From Rhizobium glycinendophyticum (GTDB lineage: Bacteria; Pseudomonadota; Alphaproteobacteria; Rhizobiales; Rhizobiaceae): a stretch of DNA of 64,000 nt. Positions 30,158 through 38,462 of the stretch are shown piece by piece. Made by a program: the position numbers and the translations under genes. The notes under the pieces are model-generated. The model was not told where the DNA came from. It made no database searches and was given only the letters and a program-made list of their open reading frames with translations. Within the stretch, counting starts at the first letter, position 1, and each line of letters begins with the position of its first letter. The stretch spans positions 1,798,001 through 1,862,000 of the forward strand of contig NZ_VFYP01000001.1 of the NCBI RefSeq assembly GCF_006443685.1, read 5' to 3'.

Positions 30158-30529
30158 ATGAAGCAGACGCTCACGACACGGATGACGATCCTGCGCATAT
30201 TCTGCGCCATCGTCTTCGTGTCGGTCGGCTTTGCCCATCGCAGCCCGGCAGCGATTGCGACGGATGTGCTCTCGGTCGCCTACAGCCTGCCCGACGGCAC
30301 ATTTGCCGATCTCTGCATTGCCGATCAGGGCCAGAAACACGCAAACGTCTCCGGCGACTGTGAGGCCTGCCGACTTGCCGGAGCTGTTCTTCTGCCGCCC
30401 CCGGCCGGTCATGCCTGGCTCCTCAGCAACTTTGCAAGCCTCGGCAACATCACGCCGCCGGAACCGCCTATGCGTTCCGCTTACGCGCTCGATCGTCCGC
30501 GCCAGCGCGGGCCACCACTCTCCGCCTGA
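30158..30529 (+). CDS. DUF2946 family protein
   Basis: A 123-residue protein with an N-terminal signal or anchor (ILRIFCAIVFVSVGFAH), the DUF2946 markers SLPDGTFADLCIADQG and GDCEACRLAGAVLLPPP, and a C-terminus ending RGPPLSA. The CxxC is a possible metal ligand. DUF2946 genes are usually found next to copper or heme uptake genes; here it precedes a copper-chaperone-type fusion by about 70 bases, so a role in copper handling is inferred. GAGGAAG precedes the ATG. Confidence 0.82.
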   Translation: MKQTLTTRMTILRIFCAIVFVSVGFAHRSPAAIATDVLSVAYSLPDGTFADLCIADQGQKHANVSGDCEACRLAGAVLLPPPAGHAWLLSNFASLGNITPPEPPMRSAYALDRPRQRGPPLSA

Positions 30530-30597
30530 TTGTTCGAAGCAGTTTAAACGAATCGACAACGCCGCAGGTCGTGAACGCCGCGGTACGGAGAATGACC

Positions 30598-31632
30598 ATG
30601 AACACCCGATTGATTGTTGCCACCAGCCTCGTCGCCCTTGGCTCGACCAGCTCCGCCCTTGCTCATGCCACCTTTGCCAACGGACCGGTGGCGATCGGCT
30701 CTTATGTTGCCGCCACCCTGCAGGTCCCGCATGGCTGCGACGGCAAGGCGACCAACGAAGTCCGCATCAAGCTGCCCGAAGGCTTCATAGCCGCTAAGCC
30801 CATGGTCAAGTCTGGCTGGGATATCGAGGTCATCCAGGGGGACTACCAGAAGAGCTATGACAATCACGGCAAGGACGTGAAGTCTGGCCCGGTTGAAATC
30901 CGCTTCAAGAATGGCAACCTGCCGGATGAGTTTTACGATACCTTCACCGTCTACGGAAAGGTAGCCGCCGGTGATCCGGCGACGGGCCTTGCATTCCCGA
31001 CCGAGCAGCTCTGCGGTACCGACGGCAAGGTCTCGTGGGAAGAGATTCCGGCTGCTGGACAGAACCCCCATGACCTGAAAGAGCCTGCACCTGTGCTGCA
31101 ACTGGTGCAAGCAGCAGCCGATGCCCATGCCGGGCATGGGGGGCATGGGGATCAGGCGGCCGCCGGGCATGCTGGCCATGCCGGACACGACGCCCATGCC
31201 GGGCATGGTGATCATATGGCAGCCATGGATCCGGGCGGCTTCGAAGCCGTGACCGTGGGCGATCTCGAACTGACTGCGGGCTTTATCAAGGCTATGCTGC
31301 CGGGGCAGCCGGTCGGTGGAGGCTTCGTCACCATCACAAACAAGGGCAGCGCAGACGACAGGCTCGTTTCCGCGACGTCGGACCGCGCTGGCGAAGTGCA
31401 ATTGCATGAGATGATCATGCAGGGCGACGTCATGAAGATGCGCCAGCTGCCGGACGGCGTTCCCGTTCCGGCCGGTCAGACCGTTGAGCTCACGCCCGGC
31501 GGCCTGCACATGATGTTCTTCAAGGTCGCGCGCCCCTTCCAGGAAGGTCAGACGGTAAAGGTCACCCTGACCTTCGAGAAGGCCGGTAATGTCGACGTGG
31601 TGTTGCCGGTCGGTCCGGCCAAGGCCAAGTGA
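30598..31632 (+). CDS. DUF1775 (YcnI) - PCuAC copper-chaperone fusion
   Basis: A 344-residue periplasmic protein. A signal peptide (residues 1-21) is followed by a YcnI/DUF1775 domain starting HATFANGPVAIGSYVA, whose N-terminal His after cleavage is a copper ligand in the family. Residues about 173-206 form a His-rich linker of HAGHGGHGD-type repeats. From about 215 there is a PCuAC domain with the H/M ligands in LHEMIMQGDVMKM and GGLHMMFF. In many species the two domains are separate proteins for Cu delivery to cytochrome oxidase. The start at 30598 has GGAG at 7 nt. Confidence 0.9.
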   Translation: MNTRLIVATSLVALGSTSSALAHATFANGPVAIGSYVAATLQVPHGCDGKATNEVRIKLPEGFIAAKPMVKSGWDIEVIQGDYQKSYDNHGKDVKSGPVEIRFKNGNLPDEFYDTFTVYGKVAAGDPATGLAFPTEQLCGTDGKVSWEEIPAAGQNPHDLKEPAPVLQLVQAAADAHAGHGGHGDQAAAGHAGHAGHDAHAGHGDHMAAMDPGGFEAVTVGDLELTAGFIKAMLPGQPVGGGFVTITNKGSADDRLVSATSDRAGEVQLHEMIMQGDVMKMRQLPDGVPVPAGQTVELTPGGLHMMFFKVARPFQEGQTVKVTLTFEKAGNVDVVLPVGPAKAK

Positions 31633-31660
31633 TTCAAAGAATACAGTCTGAAACAACAAA

Positions 31661-31688
31661 AACCGCGGCCGGCAAAGGTCGCGGTTCT
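31661..31688. terminator. Terminator between the copper fusion gene and the 91-aa gene
   Basis: AACCGCG and CGCGGTT-type arms enclose GCCGGCAAAGGT, flanked by A and T on both sides. It serves the plus-strand copper gene and probably also the minus-strand gene that ends at 31712. Confidence 0.6.
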
Positions 31689-31711
31689 TCGCATTCATGA
31701 GGCTGTGGGGG

Positions 31712-31987
31712 TCAGGCGACCGAGTTTTTGTAAGCCTCGATCGTATCCTTCAGCGTCGCTTGCTCTAAACGCTGTTGGCTTGACGTCAGAAAATAGAGCG
31801 CGAGAGCTGGGGGCTGCACGACGCTCACCAGTGCGCGCAGGCGCAGGTCGTCGCCTCGCGCAGCCTTTTCGGCCAGCACCCGGGTGTGGTCCTCGACATA
31901 GGAGGCGCGCGACACCCGCTGCGGCGGCTTGATCGGCTCCATCGCATAAGCGGCGGTATTGGCAGAGACTGTGACAACCTGTGTCAT
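31712..31987 (-). CDS. Hypothetical protein
   Basis: A 91-residue protein that I do not recognise. It reads MTQVVTVSANTAAYAMEPI, then a mostly helical middle (VEDHTRVLAEKAARGDDLRLRALV) and a C-terminal helix. There is no signal peptide, membrane segment or metal motif. It is flanked by its own intergenic spaces. About 205 bases follow to the next gene and contain a possible FNR-type site. Confidence 0.55.
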   Translation of the reverse strand: MTQVVTVSANTAAYAMEPIKPPQRVSRASYVEDHTRVLAEKAARGDDLRLRALVSVVQPPALALYFLTSSQQRLEQATLKDTIEAYKNSVA

Positions 31988-32121
31988 GGGCGTGTTCCGC
32001 AGTTACATAATGACATTAGAATAAACCACGGATATCTATGCACCTTTAAGTCGAATAAGAAAATTTGAATAAATCTTTCGCGGAAAAAATCCTCGTTAGT
32101 GGAGGTGTCGACCGGGTGCTT

Positions 32122-32135
32122 TTGCGGCAGATCAA
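32122..32135 (+). promoter_or_regulatory. Weak FNR/FixK-type site
   Basis: TTGCGGCAGATCAA matches the anaerobox TTGAT-N4-ATCAA in 8 of 10 fixed positions. It lies 58 bases upstream of the flavodoxin-like gene start. A single imperfect match, so only a suggestion. Confidence 0.3.
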
Positions 32136-32192
32136 GGCGTCGCCGAGAGGGTCTGGTAATATCTGGCCGATCCCCACTTGAAGGAGCGAGCC

Positions 32193-32729
32193 ATGATCAT
32201 TCTTGTCGGATATGCGACCGTAGAAGGCCAGTCGCGCAGCATCGCCGAAAAGATTGCGGCGGACATAGAGGCGGCCGGAGACAGGGCCATGCTGTACGAT
32301 ATCGGCCTTGGCGGCGAATATGCCATCGGCCATCCCGAAGCTGCGATCCTCTGCGCGCCGATCCATGCGGCACGATATCCCGCCTCCTTCGTCGCTTTCG
32401 TTCGTCAGGAGGCATCGTGGCTGAACAGCGTGCCGTCTGCCTTCGTCTCTGTCACGCTGCTGATCCGCAGTGAACTGGAGGAGGAGCGTGAAGAGGCACG
32501 GCACTTCCCTGACGGCCTGCTGTCCGAGACCGGCTGGGTACCCGGTCTGGTGCACCACGCAGCCGGCGCGTTGCGCTACAGCGATTATGATTTCTTCAAG
32601 CGCTGGATGATGAAACGACTGGCCGGTCAGGAGAACGCGCCAACCGACGTCAGCCGTAACCACGAATTCACCGACTGGGAGGCACTCGCCGCTTTCGTTG
32701 AGGACTTTCGTATAGCAGCAAAGGCCTGA
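32193..32729 (+). CDS. HemG-like flavodoxin-domain protein
   Basis: A 178-residue flavodoxin-fold protein resembling the menaquinone-dependent protoporphyrinogen IX dehydrogenase HemG. It starts MIILVGYATVEGQSRSIAEKI (FMN phosphate-binding loop TVEGQSRS) and ends with KRWMMKRLAG, then VSRNHEFTDWEALAAF, which match HemG. GGAG precedes the ATG at 32193; an upstream start at 32178 is less likely. Rhizobia usually use HemJ for this step, so the function may differ. Confidence 0.78.
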   Translation: MIILVGYATVEGQSRSIAEKIAADIEAAGDRAMLYDIGLGGEYAIGHPEAAILCAPIHAARYPASFVAFVRQEASWLNSVPSAFVSVTLLIRSELEEEREEARHFPDGLLSETGWVPGLVHHAAGALRYSDYDFFKRWMMKRLAGQENAPTDVSRNHEFTDWEALAAFVEDFRIAAKA

Positions 32730-32868
32730 GGCCCTCCTTTGCCCGGCTGCGCCCGGGCTGGAGCCTGTTCTCAGGCACCAGTTTCATTTCTGCTTTCCCT
32801 TCCGGCCCGAAATCAACTAAAGGCTCCGGACAAAGGGCTCTGCCCGCTTGCAGAATGAAAGAACCCAG

Positions 32869-33858
32869 ATGGCTGGCATCGAACATATCACCGTGGAGGC
32901 AGACGAGGCCGGCATGCGCCTCGACCGCTGGTTCAAGATCCATTATCCCGGTCTCGGCTTCGGCGCCCTGCAGAAACTGTTGCGCTCCGGCCAGGTCCGT
33001 GTCGATGGTGGCCGCGTCAAGACTGATGCCCGCGTCCAGCCCGGTCAGGTTGTGCGGATTCCCCCGATGGAAGTCGATGCCAAAAAGACAGGACCGATGT
33101 CGAGCCACGACCTGAAGCATGGCGACGACCATGAACTTCTGTCGCGCATGCTGCTGCACGAGGACGAGAAGGTCTTCGTTCTCAACAAGCCGGCAGGGCT
33201 CGCCGTGCAGGGCGGCTCGGGTCTCAATCGCCATATCGATCAGATGCTCGAAGCCTGGACCAGCAAGAAGGGCGAGAAACCGCGTCTCGTGCATCGCCTC
33301 GACCGCGACACCTCCGGCGTGCTCGTCGTCGCCCGCACGCGCGGCGCCGCCCAGAAGCTGACGGCCGCCTTCCGAGAGCGCGATACCAAGAAGATCTACT
33401 GGTCCCTGGTAAAGGGCGTTCCGCGCAAGCACGAGGACAAGATATCGACCTGGCTCACCAAGGACCAGACCGACGAAGGCGACCGCATGCGTGTCTGCAA
33501 GCATGGCGAAGAGGGCGCTGATCACGCCGTGACCTACTACCGTGTGATCGATACGGCGGCCCAGAACCTCGCCTGGCTGGAGATGGAGCCCTATACGGGC
33601 CGTACCCACCAGCTGCGCGTGCACGCGCTCCATATCGGTCATCCGATCATCGGCGACCCCAAATACTTCATCGACGACCACAACTGGGATTTTCCCGGCG
33701 GCATCCAGAAGCGCCTGCACCTGCATGCGCGCTATATAGACCTGCCGCATCCCAGTGGCGGCCGGCTGAAGGTGACCGCTCCTCTGTCGCCGCACATGGT
33801 GCAGAGCTGGAACCTACTGGGCTTCGACCAGCGCGATGGTGACAGGGACACCGAATGA
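32869..33858 (+). CDS. RluA-family pseudouridine synthase
   Basis: A 329-residue enzyme that isomerises uridine in rRNA (RluC/RluD group). It has an N-terminal S4 RNA-binding domain (residues about 15-75, RLDRWFKIHYPGLGFGALQKLLRSG) and a catalytic domain with HRLDRDTSGVLVVART, whose Asp is the nucleophile, and GRTHQLRVHAL. It overlaps the next gene by 4 nt (ATGA), so they are coupled. RluC-type specificity for 23S rRNA is likely but not proven. Confidence 0.92.
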   Translation: MAGIEHITVEADEAGMRLDRWFKIHYPGLGFGALQKLLRSGQVRVDGGRVKTDARVQPGQVVRIPPMEVDAKKTGPMSSHDLKHGDDHELLSRMLLHEDEKVFVLNKPAGLAVQGGSGLNRHIDQMLEAWTSKKGEKPRLVHRLDRDTSGVLVVARTRGAAQKLTAAFRERDTKKIYWSLVKGVPRKHEDKISTWLTKDQTDEGDRMRVCKHGEEGADHAVTYYRVIDTAAQNLAWLEMEPYTGRTHQLRVHALHIGHPIIGDPKYFIDDHNWDFPGGIQKRLHLHARYIDLPHPSGGRLKVTAPLSPHMVQSWNLLGFDQRDGDRDTE

Positions 33859-34508
33859 AGCTTGTACTGTTCGATTGCGACGGCACGCTGGTCGACAGCG
33901 CGGGGCTGATCCACGAGGTCATGCGCCATACTTTCCGCGACTTCAAGAAGCCCGAACCGGCCTTTGCCACGACCAAGTCGATTATCGGCCTGACCCTCGA
34001 CATCGCGATTGCCCGCATGGACGGCAAGCCTCATGCCGATGACGAGGCGGTTGCCATGGCCGCACACTACAAGGCGATCTTCGCAGAGGTGCGTCGCACC
34101 TCCGGTTTCGGCGAAACCATGTTTGACGGCATCCGAGGGGTCCTCGACGCCCTGATCGCCCGCGAAGATGTCTGGCTGGGCGCCGTCACCGGCAAATCAC
34201 GCCGGGGTCTGGAGATGATCCTTGAAGGCCATGGACTAAAACCCCATTTCCTCTTCTGCCGCACGGCGGACGACTGCCCTTCCAAACCGCATCCGGCGAT
34301 GGTCAGCGAATGCTGCGACGAAGCTGGCATCGTGCCGCAGGAAACCATCGTCATTGGCGACGCCGTCTATGACATGCAGATGGCGAAAGCGGCAGGTGCC
34401 ACCGCCATCGGTGTCGCCTGGGGTTATGCGGCCATCGACGATCTCTGGAAGGCAGGGGCCGATGCCGTGGTTGAGCGGCCAGCCGACCTTCTCGCCTACA
34501 TTCACTAG
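33855..34508 (+). CDS. HAD-superfamily hydrolase
   Basis: A 217-residue HAD phosphatase of the phosphoglycolate phosphatase type. Motif I is LVLFDCDGTLVDSAG, motif II AVTGKSRRG, the Lys is in CPSKPHPAM and motif III is VIGDAVYDMQMAKAAG. It overlaps the pseudouridine synthase gene by 4 nt and is followed 9 bases later by the ATP12 gene. The substrate is unknown. Confidence 0.9.
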   Translation: MKLVLFDCDGTLVDSAGLIHEVMRHTFRDFKKPEPAFATTKSIIGLTLDIAIARMDGKPHADDEAVAMAAHYKAIFAEVRRTSGFGETMFDGIRGVLDALIAREDVWLGAVTGKSRRGLEMILEGHGLKPHFLFCRTADDCPSKPHPAMVSECCDEAGIVPQETIVIGDAVYDMQMAKAAGATAIGVAWGYAAIDDLWKAGADAVVERPADLLAYIH

Positions 34509-34517
34509 GAGCACCTC

Positions 34518-35324
34518 ATGCGCGACGAGCTCGACAAGGACATCTTCGGCACTTTCATCCCCGAGCACAGCCACGAGGACCCGGTGCGCCGCGCCCAGAT
34601 CCAGATGAAGCGCCCGCTGCCGAAGCGCTTCTATCAGGAGGCCGCGATTGCGGAAGCGCAGGAGGGTTTCTCAATCCTGCTCGACGGAAAGGCCGTGAAG
34701 ACGCCGGCCAAGAACACCTTGACCCTGCCGACGCGCGAGGCCGCAGAATTGGTGGTGGCCGAATGGGCAGCGCAGGGCGAACACATCAATCCGGCAACCA
34801 TGCCGATCACCAAGCTTGCCAACACGGCAATCGACGCTGTGGCCAACAGCCTCGACGAGGTGTTTGACGAGATCGTGCGTTTTGCGGGCACCGACCTTCT
34901 ATGCTACCGGGCCGATGCGCCAAAGGAACTGATCGAGCGTCAGGCGAGAAACTGGGATCCGGTGCTGACTTGGGTGGCGACGGCGCATCAGGCGCGCTTC
35001 ATCCTCGTCGAAGGCGTGATGCATCAGGAACAGCCAGTGGCCGCAATTGCAGCATATGCAAAGGCACTCGAAGCCTATCGTGACGCATTTCGGATCTCCT
35101 GTCTTAACGTCGTCACCACGCTGACCGGTTCGGCCGTACTCGCGCTCGCCTTCGCCGAGGGCGCCTTCGATCTCGACACGGTGTGGTCGCTCGCCCATGT
35201 CGACGAAGACTGGACCAGCGAACACTGGGGCAGCGACGAAGAGGCCGAAGCGCGCCGCGAGGCCCGTTACGCCGAATTCGCCGCAGCCGCCGCTCTGTTC
35301 GCCGCCCTCGACTCGGCAAGTTAA
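34518..35324 (+). CDS. ATP12-family F1-ATPase assembly chaperone
   Basis: A 268-residue protein of the ATP12 family, which helps the F1 alpha subunit assemble. It has KRFYQEAAIAEAQEGFSILLDGKAVKTPAKN-type N-terminal sequence (given in parts), ELVVAEWAAQGEHINPATMP and RFAGTDLLCYRAD, all strongly typical of the family in alphaproteobacteria and mitochondria. AGGAG precedes the ATG. It is the third gene of the rluA-HAD-atp12 operon. Confidence 0.93.
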   Translation: MRDELDKDIFGTFIPEHSHEDPVRRAQIQMKRPLPKRFYQEAAIAEAQEGFSILLDGKAVKTPAKNTLTLPTREAAELVVAEWAAQGEHINPATMPITKLANTAIDAVANSLDEVFDEIVRFAGTDLLCYRADAPKELIERQARNWDPVLTWVATAHQARFILVEGVMHQEQPVAAIAAYAKALEAYRDAFRISCLNVVTTLTGSAVLALAFAEGAFDLDTVWSLAHVDEDWTSEHWGSDEEAEARREARYAEFAAAAALFAALDSAS

Positions 35325-35383
35325 CTCGGCACTAACCATGAATGACTGATGCTCTGGCGGACAGAATCACCGCCGGAGTCGTC

Positions 35384-36211
35384 ATGTCAGCTCGTAGTCT
35401 GCGCACCGCAATCGCGTTTGGGCTCGTCCTGTGCCTGGCGTCCTGTGCGAGCATCCAGGCCCGCATGTTTCCAAGACCTCTGGTCTATTACGTTCGCAAC
35501 GTCACGGTCATCGCCGATGCGCGTCTGCCGCTCGACTTGATCGCCGGTGTGGATGCGCGAGTTTCTGCCGCCATCGCCGCGACGAGACCACCCCAAGGGG
35601 CGGAACGGGTCGTGCTGATGGTCAAGATCGACCGTCTCGACCACGGCGATGGCGCGAGGCGCCGGATGGAGCGCGCCCATTTCACTGTGACAGCCACCTC
35701 CGTCGATACGGGTGAGCCCGTTGCCGAGGGCAAATATGTCGTCAACGCCCCGACCGACGATCCCCGCTTTGCCCGTGGCGCACTGGCCGAGGAAATCGCC
35801 GCCCGCATCCGGTTCGACTTCTCACTCGCCCATCCCCTGGTCCGCAGTGTGCCCGCACCGAAGACGCTGTCCACACGGCTGAAAACGGATCCGGAGATTG
35901 TTTCCGCGCCGACCCCTCTCGCCACGCCCCTGATGAGTGGAGGATCCGCTCCCGTCAAACCGGCACTCGCCGCCGCCCCAGCCGTGCCGACCCCACCCGC
36001 AGCCCCAAAGCCGACACCCGTTGAGATGGCCGCGCCACCGGTGCTGCCGGTCACCACAGTGGAAAAGCCCGCTTATCCGGATCAGCCCACCCTTCCTGTG
36101 TCGGCGCCGAAACCCGGTACGACCGTCGAGCAGGGGGCCAGCGGCACCGTTCGCCTTGGTGGCGGCTGCGATCCGACCGTTGCTACGGATTGTCTTACGC
36201 CAAAGCTGTAA
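35384..36211 (+). CDS. Putative lipoprotein with Pro/Ala-rich tail
   Basis: A 275-residue protein with a lipoprotein signal peptide (AIAFGLVLCLASC, lipobox LASC, Cys at about residue 22). The folded part (about 30-165) has no recognised domain. Residues about 170-260 are low-complexity Pro/Ala/Val-rich, such as a periplasm-spanning linker. The ATG at 35384 is preceded by GGAG; a start at 35342 would put residues before the signal peptide. It may link the inner or outer membrane to the cell wall; this is inference. Confidence 0.7.
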   Translation: MSARSLRTAIAFGLVLCLASCASIQARMFPRPLVYYVRNVTVIADARLPLDLIAGVDARVSAAIAATRPPQGAERVVLMVKIDRLDHGDGARRRMERAHFTVTATSVDTGEPVAEGKYVVNAPTDDPRFARGALAEEIAARIRFDFSLAHPLVRSVPAPKTLSTRLKTDPEIVSAPTPLATPLMSGGSAPVKPALAAAPAVPTPPAAPKPTPVEMAAPPVLPVTTVEKPAYPDQPTLPVSAPKPGTTVEQGASGTVRLGGGCDPTVATDCLTPKL

Positions 36212-36227
36212 GTGGCGGGGCCATGCG

Positions 36228-36253
36228 GTCGGTCGGCGCTGTTCGACCGACCG
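36228..36253 (+). terminator. Hairpin after lipoprotein gene
   Basis: GGTCGGTCG and CGACCGACC form a 9-bp perfect stem with an 8-nt loop, 16 bases after the lipoprotein stop and just before the cob promoter. It has no T run, so it may only mark the 3' end of the mRNA. Confidence 0.5.
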
Positions 36254-36269
36254 GTGCCGTCAGCGTGAT

Positions 36270-36298
36270 TGACTTGCTCCAGCCTCGGGCCTAATCCT
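36270..36298 (+). promoter_or_regulatory. Predicted promoter of the cobU-cobW-cobN operon
   Basis: TTGACT (36270-36275) and TAATCC (36293-36298) are separated by 17 nt. The predicted start near 36305 lies at the 5' edge of the cobalamin riboswitch, which fits. Confidence 0.55.
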
Positions 36299-36311
36299 TC
36301 TCGTGGATGGT

Positions 36312-36646
36312 TTTCGGACGGCAGACAGGCCGCCCGGAGAGCAAAAGGGAATGCGAAGGCCTGGACCCATGCCGGGCAAGCCGAACGCAGCCGACCCCGC
36401 GACTGTATTGCAGCGAGGGTCTTCCATCCTGCCTGTGGAGATCGATGGCGACGGATCGCGTGGTGCGGTCGGCCTGATGTCGAAGCGGGTGGGAAAAGCC
36501 ACTGGAGTGGCGACACGAACAGCCGGGGTTGGACGCCTCTTTTTCTACGAATCGTCCTCCTCTTCGTGTTGCGAAACAACTCCGGGAAGGCGAGGAAGGC
36601 CCGCTGGCACACTGTGCCACGACCTGCGAGCCAGGAGACCTGCCGT
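36312..36646 (+). promoter_or_regulatory. Cobalamin (AdoCbl) riboswitch
   Basis: The leader contains the cobalamin riboswitch landmarks in order: AAAGGGAATGCG (36345), the B12 box region ACCCCGCGACTGTA (about 36394-36407), GCCACTGG (36499), CGGGAAGGCG (36583) and GCGAGCCAGGAGACCTGCC (about 36626-36644). The second domain carries a long insert. It precedes cobU by about 200 nt and would repress the operon when B12 is plentiful. Confidence 0.92.
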
Positions 36647-36705
36647 CCGTGACGGGCATCGTGCCCACCTGGGGAGCAATCCCCGTTGCCAACACGGAGG
36701 TTGTC

Positions 36706-36852
36706 TTGGCGACGTTTGACGAATGCGGACCCCTGCGGTCTCGCAGAAGGCTTGTGCCGTTGGTGCAAAGGTCTTCTGCATACCTGGATCATGCGGCGTC
36801 CTCGTGTGACAGACCACCTGTGCGCCTGGGCACGGGCGATGGTGCGCAATGA
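36706..36852 (+). CDS. Possible 48-residue leader ORF before cobU
   Basis: A TTG start has an excellent GGAGG at 5 nt (36696-36700). The frame reads [20 protein letters not shown] and ends in a TGA that overlaps the cobU ATG (ATGA). It lies after the riboswitch. It could be a coupling ORF through which the riboswitch controls cobU translation. The codon content is not clearly that of a conserved protein, so it may be chance. A second, unrelated ORF of 28 codons (36722-36808) lies in another frame. Confidence 0.35.
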   Translation: MATFDECGPLRSRRRLVPLVQRSSAYLDHAASSCDRPPVRLGTGDGAQ

Positions 36853-37379
36853 CCGCATCTCGTCCCCGATCCATTCTCGTTCTCGGCGGCGCACGCTCGG
36901 GCAAGTCCCGCTTCGCCGAAGGATTGGCGCGCGACACCAGTCTCGACAGGTTTTACCTGGCGACTGGCCATGCCTGGGACGACGAGATGCGCGCCCGAAT
37001 CGCCACCCACAGGACTGACCGCGCCGATGACGGCTGGACGACCCATGAGGAGCCGCTCGATCTCGTGGGCGCCTTGAAGATGCTCGACCAGCCCGATCGC
37101 GTCATCCTTGTCGATTGCCTGACGCTCTGGCTCACCAATCTGATGATGGAGGAGGGCCGTCACGTCGATGCAGACGGTGCAGCCTTGGCGGCCGCGCTAG
37201 CAGACTTCCAGGCCACCGTCATCTTCGTCTCCAATGAAGTCGGCCTCGGCATCGTGCCCGAAAACAAGATCGCCCGCGCCTTTCGCGACCATGCCGGCCG
37301 TCTCCACCAAGCCATCGCCGCTCAAGCGGCTGAAGTCTATTTCGTTGCGGCCGGATTGCCGCTGAAAATGAAGGGTTGA
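36849..37379 (+). CDS. cobU: Adenosylcobinamide kinase/guanylyltransferase
   Basis: Bifunctional CobP/CobU enzyme of 176 residues that phosphorylates adenosylcobinamide and transfers GMP to it for nucleotide-loop assembly. It has the P-loop GGARSGKS at about 13-20, HRTDR with the guanylylated His region, [11 protein letters not shown] and [13 protein letters not shown]. First clear gene of the cob operon, behind the B12 riboswitch. Confidence 0.96.
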   Translation: MTASRPRSILVLGGARSGKSRFAEGLARDTSLDRFYLATGHAWDDEMRARIATHRTDRADDGWTTHEEPLDLVGALKMLDQPDRVILVDCLTLWLTNLMMEEGRHVDADGAALAAALADFQATVIFVSNEVGLGIVPENKIARAFRDHAGRLHQAIAAQAAEVYFVAAGLPLKMKG

Positions 37380-37382
37380 ACC

Positions 37383-38459
37383 ATGTTGCAGCAAAAAATC
37401 CCCGCCACCGTCATCACCGGCTTTCTCGGGGCGGGCAAGACCACCATCATCCGCAACATGCTGACCAATGCCGGCGGCAAGAAGATCGCGCTGATCATCA
37501 ACGAATTCGGTGATCTCGGCGTTGATGGCGACGTGCTTAAGGGATGCGGCGCGGAGAACTGCACCGAGGACGACATCATCGAGCTGACCAATGGCTGCAT
37601 CTGCTGCACGGTCGCCGACGATTTCGTGCCGACCATGCAGAAGTTGCTCGACCGCGACGTGAAGCCTGACCATATCGTCATCGAAACCTCGGGACTGGCA
37701 TTGCCGCAGCCGCTGGTCGCGGCCTTCAATTGGCCTGATATCCGCACCCGCGTCACTGTTGATGGCGTCGTCACCGTGGTCGATAGTGCTGCCGTCGCTG
37801 CTGGCCGTTTTGCCGACGACCATGACGCGGTCGCTGCCCAGCGCGCCGAAGACGACAATCTCGACCATGAGAGCCCGATCGAAGAGCTGTTCGAAGATCA
37901 GCTGACCTGCGCCGACCTGATCGTCTTGAACAAGACCGACCTGCTCGATGCAAAAGGCATCGCCGCCGTGCGCGCCGAAGTGACCGGCCGCACCAGTCGC
38001 AAGCCCTCGATGATCGAGGCGAAAAACGGCGAAGTGCCGTCGCTCGTCCTGCTCGGCATTGGTGCCAGCACCGAGGACGACATCGAGAACCGCAAGTCGC
38101 ACCACGAGCTGGAGCATGAGGCGCTGCATGCCTCCGGCGAAGACCACGACCACCATCACGACCACGACGAGTTCGAGAGCTTCGTTTTGAAGCTCGGCGC
38201 GATCAAGGACCCGGCGGAGTTCATCGACCGACTGAAGCCGGTCATCGAAAAGCACGACATCCTGCGCCTCAAGGGCTTCATCGACGTGCCCGGCAAGCCG
38301 ATGCGCCTTGTCATCCAGGCCGTCGGCACCCGCATCGACACCTATTTCGACCGTCCCTGGACGAGCGCCGAGAAGCGCGAGACCCGGCTTGTGGTGATCG
38401 GCCTGCATGAATGGGATTTCGGCACTGTCGTCGAAGACGTTCAGGCGGCGGCTGGCTGA
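37383..38459 (+). CDS. cobW: Cobalamin biosynthesis GTPase CobW
   Basis: COG0523 metallochaperone GTPase thought to deliver cobalt to the CobNST chelatase. It has Walker A GFLGAGKTTIIRN, the metal-binding CxCC motif in NGCICCTVADDF, the guanine motif LNKTDL and a His/Asp-rich loop DHDHHHDHDEF near residue 260. It has 358 residues, starts 4 bases after cobU and is followed 4 bases later by cobN. Confidence 0.96.
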   Translation: MLQQKIPATVITGFLGAGKTTIIRNMLTNAGGKKIALIINEFGDLGVDGDVLKGCGAENCTEDDIIELTNGCICCTVADDFVPTMQKLLDRDVKPDHIVIETSGLALPQPLVAAFNWPDIRTRVTVDGVVTVVDSAAVAAGRFADDHDAVAAQRAEDDNLDHESPIEELFEDQLTCADLIVLNKTDLLDAKGIAAVRAEVTGRTSRKPSMIEAKNGEVPSLVLLGIGASTEDDIENRKSHHELEHEALHASGEDHDHHHDHDEFESFVLKLGAIKDPAEFIDRLKPVIEKHDILRLKGFIDVPGKPMRLVIQAVGTRIDTYFDRPWTSAEKRETRLVVIGLHEWDFGTVVEDVQAAAG

Positions 38460-38462
38460 TCC

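Noticed and set aside
36529..36852. 107-codon ORF across the riboswitch end
   Set aside because: Its first part lies within the folded riboswitch; only the last 48 codons, with their own Shine-Dalgarno site, are worth considering.
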